Source of the DNA: Opitutales bacterium
GTDB lineage: Bacteria; Verrucomicrobiota; Verrucomicrobiia; Opitutales; UBA2987
Assembly: GCA_021772515.1 (NCBI GenBank)
Contig: JAJFLU010000029.1
Coordinates: 1 to 46,085 of the forward strand
Reading direction: 5' to 3'
Length of the DNA stretch: 46,085 nt
Under the pieces are notes generated by a model, which searched no databases, was not told the DNA's origin, and saw only the letters and a list, made by a program, of their open reading frames with translations. Made by a program: the position numbers and the translations under genes. Shown piece by piece: positions 26,456 to 35,330 of the stretch. The first letter of the stretch is position 1. The number at the start of each line of letters is the position of its first letter.

Positions 26456-27262
26456 TCAATCCGGCAACGGTACGTATCCGTACCAAGCCGCCTTGGGCGC
26501 CGCCAATCCCTGCGCACTTAATGTGAGGATATGCATCTGGTCGCCCCAGTCAAAATGCCAATATTCAAAAGGATAATTGGTGAAGTCTCTTTCTCGCATA
26601 GCCCAGTAAAGAATTCGCCGGCCAGTCAACCGTTCATCACGCGAGTCGATTTTGTCATCTAGAAGCTGACGTTCGAAATAATCGGTGTTGCTGGCGCCCG
26701 CCATATCATCAAATGAAGTTCCCAAATCCAGCAGCTTTTCCGCGCCTACAATTTTCAATGTCACATCAACCGCCCCGCCGGTCGTATGGAGAGGCCATGT
26801 CCGCGCATCGTCAGGATCGAATTTGCGAGGATCGGAAACATATTTGCGCGCCTCGGCATCTAACTCAGCATTCGAAAGTGACGGATTTTGGGCCGCCATC
26901 CTGTTTTGGAAAAACTGCCATAGGCTTCTTTGTGCTGATATCGGCCTGTAGGCATCATAAATCCACACCGAAAGACCGAATTCCCTTAACCCGCGATCGA
27001 TTTCAACTAACTTTTCCGCAACAGAGCGACGGGCGAGAAGTCTGGAGGTTGATCCTGATAATTGCCGACAATAGGGCTCATTTTTGCCATCTGTTCGAGC
27101 GTAATAATTCTCGCCTGCGAGCCCCAGCTCGCGCAAATCCGCAAGTGGTTCCGAATACCGGAGATCACGATCGTCAACCGGGACTTCACCCAGCCGAGAC
27201 GTGGTCGGCGCGTCGTCTAGAATCGGAATAGAGCGATTCGAAAATGGATGATTTATGCCCAT
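26456..27262 (-). CDS. VanX/DdpX-like D-Ala-D-Ala dipeptidase
   Basis: A 268-residue zinc peptidase of family M15D. The essential residues of VanX are all present with proper spacing: Arg106 in YDAYRP, His159 and Asp166 in HTTGGAVD, and Glu233 and His236 in EYWH. The VanX-type LGTSFD is also seen at 180-185. VanX hydrolyses cytoplasmic D-Ala-D-Ala; the Gram-negative DdpX does so for nutrition. There is no export signal. The ATG at 27262 was chosen; an upstream TTG at 27283 is less likely. It is the first gene of the run vanX-like, hydrolase, Mur ligase, beta-lactamase-like, and is divergent from the Ddl-like gene across 195 bases. Confidence 0.9.
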   Translation of the reverse strand: MGINHPFSNRSIPILDDAPTTSRLGEVPVDDRDLRYSEPLADLRELGLAGENYYARTDGKNEPYCRQLSGSTSRLLARRSVAEKLVEIDRGLREFGLSVWIYDAYRPISAQRSLWQFFQNRMAAQNPSLSNAELDAEARKYVSDPRKFDPDDARTWPLHTTGGAVDVTLKIVGAEKLLDLGTSFDDMAGASNTDYFERQLLDDKIDSRDERLTGRRILYWAMRERDFTNYPFEYWHFDWGDQMHILTLSAQGLAAPKAAWYGYVPLPD

Positions 27263-27457
27263 ATATCTTAACTTAACACTCAATATCTATGCAGATACAA
27301 TGCGTTCGAATCGATATCATAATCCGGATTCTCGTGCCAGCCTGAGTACAGCGGCTGGTCTTTCCGTATTACCATATCAGGAAACTTCGCTACGCTCTTT
27401 CGGAGCCTTCAAGGCTCACAGTCGATACTTCAAGGATCAGGTGAAAGTATTAATTCC

Positions 27458-28663
27458 ATGAAAAAAACCGTCGCAGTGCTGTTCGGAGGAAGGTCCCCAG
27501 AGCACGATGTAAGTATTGTTTCAGGCCTCCAGGCCCTTCAGGCGTTAGATCTTCAGCGCTTTGACGCCTTTCCGGTTTATATATCCCCTGAAGGCGCATG
27601 GTACGTAGGAGATTGCCTGAGAGATCGCGCGTCTTACATACCAGATCGTTCAGTGCTGGAAAAATGCACGCGGGTGACACTCGACATTAACTCGGACGTA
27701 AGTGGGCGTGGAAAACTGGTTCGGTCGGACGGGAAAGGGCTATTTGGGCAGAAGAAACCCGTGGAATTTGATGTCGCCCTATTGGCCTTTCACGGCTATT
27801 TCGGGGAAGATGGCAGAATCCAAAGCCTCTTTGAACTGGCTAATGTTCCGTACACGGGAATGCGCCCATTAGCATCCAGCATTTTCATGGATAAGGCCGC
27901 TACGAAACATTTACTTTCTTCGACGGATATTCCTCTGCTTCCATCCCATGTCATTGATCGGCCGAAGGATGGCTTGTATATCGACGATGCCGCCGTCGAT
28001 GCGGCAATCAAAACGATTCCATATCCAGCGATTATTAAACCTGTTCGACTTGGCTCCAGCATCGGCGTTGCAAAGATTGGCAACAACGATGAATTCAGGG
28101 CCGCAGCAGCTGAAATTTTCAAAATGGACACACAGGCTATCCTCGAGCCATTTGTGAGCAACCTGGTTGAATACAATGTCTCGGTTTGCCGCCGGGGCGA
28201 TACCGTGATGACGTCGGCCATCGAATGCCCCAAAAGCACAACAGACCTGCTCGATTTTCGTGAAAAATACCTGAACGGTGGCAAAGGCGGCGCCAAAACT
28301 AAGACCCCGGGCGCCACAAGCGAGGGCATGTTATCTCTAACGCGCGACATTAATCCCAATCTGCCAAACGAGATGGACTCCGACATTCGCAGATGGACGA
28401 CACAATGCTTCGTTCGGGCGCTAGGTACAGGCGCGCCCCGAATCGACTTCCTGTGTAATTCAGATACCGGCGAAATTTGGTTGAATGAAGTAAACCCAAC
28501 GCCCGGCTCTTTAGCTTATTTTTTGTGGGAAGCCGCCGAGCAACCCATGCTGTTTGCGGACTTGCTCTCAAACATGATCGATGAGGCGTTCGAACTCCAC
28601 CGTTCCATTCAGATACCCGCCGATCCAACTTATGCTGATGCGCGAATATTTCCCCGGCCGTAG
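27458..28663 (+). CDS. Atypical D-Ala-D-Ala ligase-like ATP-grasp enzyme
   Basis: A 401-residue ATP-grasp ligase of the Ddl/Van family. Seen are FGGRSPEHDVSIVSG with Glu15, HGYFGEDGRIQS (112-123), SSIFMDK, KPVRLGSSIGVAK (194-206), the omega-loop DFREKY with Tyr271, RIDF (Arg328, Asp330) and EVNPTPGS (344-351). Housekeeping Ddl has IQG and EVNTxPGxT; here these are IQS and EVNPTPGSLAYFLWE, and the protein is longer than DdlB (306) or DdlA (364). So acceptor or donor choice may differ: D-Ala-D-Ala or a D-Ala-D-X dipeptide. It is divergent from the VanX-like gene, with a hybrid kinase downstream. Confidence 0.9.
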   Translation: MKKTVAVLFGGRSPEHDVSIVSGLQALQALDLQRFDAFPVYISPEGAWYVGDCLRDRASYIPDRSVLEKCTRVTLDINSDVSGRGKLVRSDGKGLFGQKKPVEFDVALLAFHGYFGEDGRIQSLFELANVPYTGMRPLASSIFMDKAATKHLLSSTDIPLLPSHVIDRPKDGLYIDDAAVDAAIKTIPYPAIIKPVRLGSSIGVAKIGNNDEFRAAAAEIFKMDTQAILEPFVSNLVEYNVSVCRRGDTVMTSAIECPKSTTDLLDFREKYLNGGKGGAKTKTPGATSEGMLSLTRDINPNLPNEMDSDIRRWTTQCFVRALGTGAPRIDFLCNSDTGEIWLNEVNPTPGSLAYFLWEAAEQPMLFADLLSNMIDEAFELHRSIQIPADPTYADARIFPRP

Positions 28664-29021
28664 CGCCCTCACTTGAGCTTGAGTAAAAAGAGGCCTGCGG
28701 AGCAGTTACTCTCCGCAGCCGTCATTCATAAAAAATTAACGGCCATAAAGAGTCTCGCTGAGGCGGCGCCACGAACAAACCCAAGGCGCACAGTCGCAAT
28801 CCGGCGCCCGCTGCCATAGGCAATCGCACATGTCATAAAGCGCGCGCCTGTTCTCCTCTTTTACCTCAGGAGAAGTCAGTTTTACTGGCGCATTATCGCG
28901 ATATTAACCCTGTCCGCTCAATGTGTCTGCGAGGCGACAATTGACCGCCTGAAGGGGGACTGGGAAACTAGATTAAGGGACCAGCCAATTGCGCGAACGC
29001 AAATGGCTGTGGTAATCAAGA
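28664..29021. other. 358-base gap before the hybrid kinase; two inverted repeats
   Basis: No convincing gene. CTGCGGAG-N8-CTCCGCAG (28695-28718) follows the ligase gene and may help to end its message, though no T-run follows. TTCTCCT-N10-AGGAGAA (28851-28874) lies 148 bases before the kinase start and could be an operator. A 36-codon minus-strand frame ending near 28735 is too short to call. Confidence 0.4.
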
Positions 29022-31595
29022 ATGATCAACCAGAAAAACAAGTCCACATACGGCAGCAGACTGATGCTCACCGCCATTGCGGTGTCGACGGCAACGGTCA
29101 TTGCGATCATTTCATCATTTGCGTTCTACAATGATCGCATCATGACACGCAGCAAAGCCACCGAGGTGCAGCAACGTCTGCACTCCAACGGCGATACCAC
29201 CGCGTGGGGCGTTGAAAACTGGTTGAGCGGCCAAATCAAACTCACCGACACAGGTCATTTCGCCATCGGCAATCTGAGTGAAGGCGAAGATCCGTTTACT
29301 GTCCTCGGACAACCAGCGCTTGCTGACAGTTTTTTTCACGCCATGTATGGGGACAGCAAAGGCAATTTCACCATTTCCCCCAAACGGGTCATGCCCGAAG
29401 GATATGATCCACGCGCACGCCCCTGGTATCAAACGGCGGCTGAAGCGCGCGACATCGTCGTAACCGATCCCTACAGCTCGGCGTCAACTGGCCGGCTTAT
29501 TCTGACGGTCGCCCGACCCATCATGGACAAAGGCGTTGTTCGAGGTGTCGCCGGAAACGATATTCTCGTGGATACCATCGCCGATCTCATGGCCGAAACG
29601 GATGTCGGCCAAATGGGATCCGTGTTTCTCGTGAACCAGTCCGGGAAAATCCTCGTCCATAAAGATGAGGCGCAAATCGGCATCAATGTTGCGGATTTAT
29701 TCAAAGCTGAAAAGCCAGCCCTTACCAACGAAATTCAATATTTGGATGGCGTCAACGGCCAAAAAATTATCACGTTTGTTCCGATCGATGATACGCCTTC
29801 GGTTGACTGGTATATCGGCCTCATGCTGGACAAGGAACAGGTCTACGCAGGCGTCAATGCATTTCGGCAATCAATTGTCATTGCCATCACTGCTGCTACG
29901 GCGCTGATGGTTATCGTCGTAGGGCTGGTCGCCCATTTCATGATGGTTAGACCGCTAATGCTTGCGCATCAAAATGCCGAGCAGGCCAGCGTTGCGAAGT
30001 CTGAATTTCTCGCATCAATGAGCCATGAAATCCGCACCCCAATGAACGGCGTTCTCGGAATGTCAGAATTGCTCAAGAAAACAACCCTTGATGAAAAGCA
30101 AGGGATGTTCGTTGACACAATCTACAAATCTGGATCTGCGCTGCTGACTATTATCAATGACATTCTCGATTTCTCAAAAATTGAGGCGGGCATGATGGAG
30201 TTCGACGCGGCGCCATTCGACATACGCATGGCCGTCGAGGACGTCGTGACGCTGCTTGGCGGCGCCGCTCGGGAAAAAGGCATCGAGCTTGTAGTCAGAT
30301 GCCATCCGAACGTCCCGCGTTTTGTGGTTGGTGACGTTGGCCGCATTCGCCAAGCGATCACAAATCTCGTTGGCAATGCGATTAAATTTACACAAGAAGG
30401 ATATGTGCTTCTTGACGTCGCTTGCGACAACCCAACAGACACAGCGAATGTACGTATTTCCATCGAGGATACCGGCATTGGCATACCACCCGATAAACTC
30501 GAGCAGGTCTTCGAGGAATTCACACAGGCTGAAAGTTCGACAACACGACGATATGGCGGCACCGGCCTCGGCCTCAGCATCACACGGCGCTTGATTGAGG
30601 CCATGGGCGGCGAAGTGAAGGCTAAATCTGTTTACGGTAAGGGGTCGACTTTCTATTTCACGGTTGAATTCCCGGTCGCAGAGACTGCATCCGACGCCAC
30701 GCCGCTTATTGAGCTTAATCTTGAACAGAACAAAATTCTTATCGTTGATGATTTGGTCGTCAATCGCAGAATCTTTGAGGAACTGCTCACCGGTTGGGGC
30801 GCCATACCTGTGTCGGTCGACAGCGGACGGGAAGCGCTGAAGGAACTCAAAGCGGCCGCTTCACGCGGAGAACCCTATTCCATTGCCATCCTTGATTATC
30901 ACATGCCTGAAATGGATGGTGCGGAACTCGCCCAAGCGATAAAAGACGACCCGGAAATTTCGGACCTTCAAATGGTCATCCTGTCTTCTGTCGATACAGA
31001 CGGCGTGGCCGCCATGTTCCGAAAAATCGGCGTCACCGAGTACCTGACCAAGCCCGCGCGCTCGCAGGTGTTGATGAACGCCATTAGCCGTCTTGTTGTC
31101 GATAAGAACATCGAGCAGCTGCGAGAAAAAGCCAGAGCGCCGGAAACCGGCGCAGCAGTTCCGGGCGTTGACGCAAACACCGCCTTAGGTCGCCGCAAAG
31201 TCCTTATCGCAGAAGATAACTTCGTCAATCGGCAGGTAATCGAGAACATGCTCGAACCCGACTTATTTGATGTCATGTTCGCCGAAAATGGACGCCTCGC
31301 TTATGACGCTTACCGCAATGAGCATTTCGATGTTGTATTGATGGATATCAGTATGCCCGTCATGGATGGCGTTGAGGCATTCAAAGCGATCAGATCGTTC
31401 GAAGCGGAAAAGAGCCGCCCGGCGACACCGATTATCGCAATCACTGCGCACGCGATGAAGGGCGATCAGGAGCGTTTTAAACGGCTGGGCTTTGACGACT
31501 ATTTGAGCAAGCCAGTCAAGCAAGACGATCTCGATTCCCTTGTCAAAAAATGGTGCCAAATAGACCCGGCCACAGAGGAAAGTAAGCGGGCCTAG
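29022..31595 (+). CDS. Hybrid sensor histidine kinase with dCache domain and two receiver domains
   Basis: An 857-residue inner-membrane sensor. Helix 1 is at about 14-36, then a periplasmic dCache domain (40-280), and helix 2 at about 284-308. The kinase core follows: HisKA with His335 in [10 protein letters not shown], then N-box [19 protein letters not shown] and GGTGLGLS. Two receiver domains close the protein ([12 protein letters not shown] / [11 protein letters not shown] and [12 protein letters not shown] / [11 protein letters not shown]). In the dCache, Tyr128, Arg133, Trp135, Tyr136 and Asp180 fit the spacing of the amino-acid-binding motif known from PctA. So an amino acid is the likely signal, plausibly tied to the D-amino-acid genes next door. 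No separate response regulator gene is nearby. Confidence 0.94.
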   Translation: MINQKNKSTYGSRLMLTAIAVSTATVIAIISSFAFYNDRIMTRSKATEVQQRLHSNGDTTAWGVENWLSGQIKLTDTGHFAIGNLSEGEDPFTVLGQPALADSFFHAMYGDSKGNFTISPKRVMPEGYDPRARPWYQTAAEARDIVVTDPYSSASTGRLILTVARPIMDKGVVRGVAGNDILVDTIADLMAETDVGQMGSVFLVNQSGKILVHKDEAQIGINVADLFKAEKPALTNEIQYLDGVNGQKIITFVPIDDTPSVDWYIGLMLDKEQVYAGVNAFRQSIVIAITAATALMVIVVGLVAHFMMVRPLMLAHQNAEQASVAKSEFLASMSHEIRTPMNGVLGMSELLKKTTLDEKQGMFVDTIYKSGSALLTIINDILDFSKIEAGMMEFDAAPFDIRMAVEDVVTLLGGAAREKGIELVVRCHPNVPRFVVGDVGRIRQAITNLVGNAIKFTQEGYVLLDVACDNPTDTANVRISIEDTGIGIPPDKLEQVFEEFTQAESSTTRRYGGTGLGLSITRRLIEAMGGEVKAKSVYGKGSTFYFTVEFPVAETASDATPLIELNLEQNKILIVDDLVVNRRIFEELLTGWGAIPVSVDSGREALKELKAAASRGEPYSIAILDYHMPEMDGAELAQAIKDDPEISDLQMVILSSVDTDGVAAMFRKIGVTEYLTKPARSQVLMNAISRLVVDKNIEQLREKARAPETGAAVPGVDANTALGRRKVLIAEDNFVNRQVIENMLEPDLFDVMFAENGRLAYDAYRNEHFDVVLMDISMPVMDGVEAFKAIRSFEAEKSRPATPIIAITAHAMKGDQERFKRLGFDDYLSKPVKQDDLDSLVKKWCQIDPATEESKRA

Positions 31596-31674
31596 CACGC
31601 TGGCGCTTCAGTATCGGCGGCCTCTCCTCCGGGCGAAAAGTCCACAGTTACAGTCGGCTGGCGCTCTTGCTCGT

Positions 31675-32967
31675 TTAACTGGTGCGGCGCCACGCTCTTC
31701 GACGAAGCATCAGGCGAAAACCGATTGCCGAGGCGAAAATCATAATGACGACCCAGCCGGCTATGATGGCTGTAAACATTTCTCCGGCAATCATTGAAAA
31801 CTCCAAAAAATCTATGGTTCCCGTTTGCCAAAACACCCATTCGCCGGCAAGCACTGTCGCCAATAGTTTATTGCCGGTCTCCAGAATAACAATAGCATCG
31901 CCCGTTGCGGGATTAAGCCGAACGGCAGCATTGATAGCGGGCTCGTCATTACCGTCATGACCAATTATATAGCCGCCCTCTTTTGCAGGCGCATAGAGAA
32001 TCGTTCCAAGTCCCCAAATATCGATCCCCATCTGTGTCGCATGGGGTTGTCGCATCAAATCCAATGTTTCGGGCTTTAGAACGCCGCGCCCCGCTGGCGC
32101 GCCATTCTGCGCTTTGAGATGCGCCTGAACAAAACGCGTCATATCGGCCGCCGTGGTATAAAGCGCCGTCGGCGCCAATCCGGTAAATCGAAAGCGCGTC
32201 GCCTGGGTTCCGTCAACGTCGTAACTTTTTGCAACATTCGGCACACCGTCCTCTACGTAAACATAGGTGGAGCGCTGCATATTCAGTGGCGTGAAAACTG
32301 TCCTTTGCATATAGACTGCAAAAGTCTCACCGGTGATCTCTTCGATCAAGAGTTGCAGTAACGTGTAGCCGCCTCCAGAATATTCAAAAGTTGAGCCCGG
32401 CTCTATTCCAACCCGCACACGCCCATCTGCGCCAGGTGATGCATCCGCTGCGCGGGTGAGAGATTGCTCGAGTGTTTGCACCTCGCCGTCAGGTGCAAAT
32501 CCAGCATAGCCAAGGCCGTCCGTAAGCCCGGCAGTGTGGCTCAACAGCGCGCGCGCAGTCACACCATCATTGTCGAACTCGCTTTCGGGCAAGCGCCACC
32601 GAGTGAGGTAATCAGAGACAGGTGTATCTAAGTCAAGCTGGCCTTTTTCAACCAGCGCCATGACACCCCACGCAGCGATCCATTTACTGAGAGAGGCAAC
32701 CTGAAAAAGCGTATCCTGATCGACCGGGTCGCCTATTGACACAAAATGATCGCCAATAATTTCACCGCCGGATACCAGCACGAACGCTGCATTACCTTGA
32801 TAGTCTTTATCAATGACCTCTGAGGCAGCGTTCATGAACGAGGGCATATCGCCGACCGGCGCCAGAGGTGCGCGCAGCCAACCATTTGTCGTTCCAAAGA
32901 ACGCCAACGCCGCCCACGCCGTCAGCGCAGCAACTGTCGAAAAAATGAGTATCAGTAATGAGCGCAA
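31675..32967 (-). CDS. Class C beta-lactamase/D,D-peptidase-like serine hydrolase, membrane-anchored
   Basis: A 430-residue serine hydrolase with an N-terminal signal anchor (LLILIFSTVAALTAWAALAFF). Motifs: Ser92-x-x-Lys95 in VASLSKW; YSG in FEYSGGGYTLLQ, in place of Tyr-x-Asn; and the third motif as HDG in IIGHDGNDEPA. A hydrophobic C-terminal helix (about 390-420) suggests a second membrane contact. Such proteins range from esterases to D-aminopeptidases. The start is TTG at 32967 with GGAGAG seven bases upstream. It converges with the hybrid kinase gene. Confidence 0.88.
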   Translation of the reverse strand: MRSLLILIFSTVAALTAWAALAFFGTTNGWLRAPLAPVGDMPSFMNAASEVIDKDYQGNAAFVLVSGGEIIGDHFVSIGDPVDQDTLFQVASLSKWIAAWGVMALVEKGQLDLDTPVSDYLTRWRLPESEFDNDGVTARALLSHTAGLTDGLGYAGFAPDGEVQTLEQSLTRAADASPGADGRVRVGIEPGSTFEYSGGGYTLLQLLIEEITGETFAVYMQRTVFTPLNMQRSTYVYVEDGVPNVAKSYDVDGTQATRFRFTGLAPTALYTTAADMTRFVQAHLKAQNGAPAGRGVLKPETLDLMRQPHATQMGIDIWGLGTILYAPAKEGGYIIGHDGNDEPAINAAVRLNPATGDAIVILETGNKLLATVLAGEWVFWQTGTIDFLEFSMIAGEMFTAIIAGWVVIMIFASAIGFRLMLRRRAWRRTS

Positions 32968-33251
32968 TATAATCTCTCCATGTCAGTCGGTGCTTGTGCA
33001 TCGAAAGCTGTAACTGCATGAACGGGCGATTCGCCATCGCTCATCACTGCACGCGTACAGCATAAGACTGGGAGGTGGCATTTGAACCATGATGTGTCAC
33101 ATGACAATCGGCCAACGGCCGATATTGTCGGTAAATTGCACGCAATTTCCTGCCTGTTGCTCGCAGACCTGCACACTGACCTACCGCCCTGACCAGCCCT
33201 TGCCGTCGGCGCCCGATCAAGAAAATTCGCTAAACAGTTGCGCGAAATCAC

Positions 33252-34010
33252 TCATTCTTGCGTTACGAACTGACCAACGCCGCTGCCGATAAACTCAGGC
33301 CGTATCTCGTTTTCTTTGATGACGCCTTGTTCGGCTGTGTACACACGCAGCCGGCAATCACCGGAAACTGTGTACACGCCAACCAGGCCTCCGTCGACAA
33401 AATGAACCCCAACGCCGTCATCCAAAGCGTAGGCGGGGAATTTTGCTTTCGGTCCCTCCAGAAAGGCTTGAAACACTTCAACCCTATCTTGTCGAACATT
33501 GCGATGCACACAGATCGACCCAGGAAGCAACCCAATCCCCGGGAATGGGAGTATTTTAGTCCTGATGGAGTCTGTCATGCACCAATCAAACAACATGTTG
33601 ATGCCTGCACTGGCGCCAACGATCACAACGCCGGCATTATAAGCCCCCACCAGCGCCTCAAAGACATTCCACTCCTGCATGAGCACCATGAGGTTTCGCG
33701 TTGATCCGCCGTCAATGTATATGACGTCAGCGCCTTCGAAAAAACTACTATTATCATCCGTATCGAGATTAAATAACTTTAGCGTTCTCGGTTGACATGG
33801 AACGCGCGCAGACAATTCATAAAACTCTGTTATTTTCTCGGAGCAGTCCCCCTTGGCAGCTCCCACATAATACACCACCGGACGCGCCTTCCCGCAAAGC
33901 GACAACATGTACTCAAAATATACCGGCGGCTTCCAGGACGGCACAAATAGTGACTTCGAATCACTTATTCCCAATATCTGTTTTTTAGCGGGCGCCATAC
34001 TCAAATCCAT
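33252..34010 (-). CDS. S51-family peptidase (dipeptidase E/cyanophycinase-like)
   Basis: A 252-residue cytoplasmic serine peptidase. The nucleophile is in VGASAGIN, the preceding loop is IYIDGGSTRNLM, and the His/acid region is around YALDDGVGVHF. The family contains alpha-aspartyl dipeptidase (PepE) and cyanophycinase, which cleave Asp-containing dipeptides or beta-Asp-Arg. There is no signal peptide. The ATG at 34010 is preferred, though a GTG at 34022 is in frame. It is downstream of the DUF819 permease-like gene by 57 bases on the same strand, suggesting that peptides brought in are hydrolysed here. The gap 32968-33251 after it shows no gene. Confidence 0.85.
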   Translation of the reverse strand: MDLSMAPAKKQILGISDSKSLFVPSWKPPVYFEYMLSLCGKARPVVYYVGAAKGDCSEKITEFYELSARVPCQPRTLKLFNLDTDDNSSFFEGADVIYIDGGSTRNLMVLMQEWNVFEALVGAYNAGVVIVGASAGINMLFDWCMTDSIRTKILPFPGIGLLPGSICVHRNVRQDRVEVFQAFLEGPKAKFPAYALDDGVGVHFVDGGLVGVYTVSGDCRLRVYTAEQGVIKENEIRPEFIGSGVGQFVTQE

Positions 34011-34067
34011 CAAATGAACCACTCTTACACATGGGCCCGCGGACGCCCGTGCGCCAAAATTGAAAAA

Positions 34068-35306
34068 TCACGGCGCAACCAATTGCATAAGTTCAGCACA
34101 CAAAATTGCGCCATATGTGCCGAGCGCATAGCCGAGAACAGCCAGCAACACGCCGACCGGCGCGAGCGCTGGATGAAATGCTGCTGCAACAACAGGCGCA
34201 GAAGCGGCGCCGCCGACATTTGCCTTGCTGCCAACCGCGATAAAAAAGAATGGGGCTTTTATACGTTTGGCGACAGCAAACAGAAGAACTGTGTGAAATA
34301 TCATCCAGACCAGCCCGACCAAAAACAAAAGCGGATTTTCGGCTATCATGAACACATCCATCCTCGTCCCGATAATCGTGACGAGAAGAAAGATAAATAC
34401 GGAACCGATCTTCGATGCGCCGGCGCCTTCGAGTTTGCGCGCCCTTGTGAAACTGAGAGAGAGGCCGACAGTCGTCGATGTGACGACGATCCAGAAAAAT
34501 TTATTCGTCAAAATAGAACTGGCAAGAGCCGGAATCCCCGAAAAGACGTCCGAAAGCGCTATGGCCACCAAATGCGAAAACCCAACCGCGCCAAATGCAA
34601 TTGCCAATATGAGCATTAAATCGTTGACCGTTGTTGGGCGTTCAACCGATGCGCTGTAGTGGGCCATCTTGTCTCGCAGGCGGTCGATCGCTGACGTATC
34701 CGCCTGCAACCAGCGATCAATAGGTTTTGGGTTTCCTGCCCCATAGAGAAGAAACGCCATCCAGATGTTGGCGACAATGATGTCGACAGCGACCATGGCG
34801 GAATATTTTTCCGGATTGTAGCCATAAATTTCGAGCATGGCTGTCTGGTTAGCGCCGCCGCCAATCCAGCTTCCGGCAAGCGTCGCAAGGCCGCGCCAGA
34901 CAGCATCGGCGCCAACACCGCCGACCGCTTCGGGAGCGAAGGTCGAGACCAACACGACCGCGACGGGACCGCCAATGATAATGCCGATGGTAGCCGTGAA
35001 AAACATGATCAGCGCTTTTGGCCCGAGGCCGATGATCGCTTTAAGATCAATACTCAGGGTCATCAGCACCAAACTTGCCGGCAGAAAATAGTCCTTGGCA
35101 ATTGGCCAAAGATTGGATTCCTTCGATGAAATCACGCCAAAGCTGTTCATGAGGGAAGGGATTAAATAACACAGCAAAATTATCGGAATGAATGTGTAAA
35201 ATTTCTTCCAGAAGCCGCCTAGGCTTTTGGTATAGAACAAAAGACCCAGCACAACTGCCAGGAGACCAAGAACGATAGCATCATTCGTAAATAGAGGTGT
35301 CTGCAT
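34068..35306 (-). CDS. DUF819-family integral membrane protein
   Basis: A 412-residue inner-membrane protein with about ten hydrophobic helices and the family's glycine-rich segments LATLAGSWIGGGANQTAM and ANVGGAASAPVVAAAF. DUF819 (YjcL-like) proteins resemble secondary carriers but no substrate is established. It lies 24 bases after an S9 peptidase and before an S51 peptidase, a setting that fits peptide or amino-acid transport (inference). Confidence 0.88.
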   Translation of the reverse strand: MQTPLFTNDAIVLGLLAVVLGLLFYTKSLGGFWKKFYTFIPIILLCYLIPSLMNSFGVISSKESNLWPIAKDYFLPASLVLMTLSIDLKAIIGLGPKALIMFFTATIGIIIGGPVAVVLVSTFAPEAVGGVGADAVWRGLATLAGSWIGGGANQTAMLEIYGYNPEKYSAMVAVDIIVANIWMAFLLYGAGNPKPIDRWLQADTSAIDRLRDKMAHYSASVERPTTVNDLMLILAIAFGAVGFSHLVAIALSDVFSGIPALASSILTNKFFWIVVTSTTVGLSLSFTRARKLEGAGASKIGSVFIFLLVTIIGTRMDVFMIAENPLLFLVGLVWMIFHTVLLFAVAKRIKAPFFFIAVGSKANVGGAASAPVVAAAFHPALAPVGVLLAVLGYALGTYGAILCAELMQLVAP

Positions 35307-35330
35307 GATAAGGATTTTCTCGTTTTCTGA

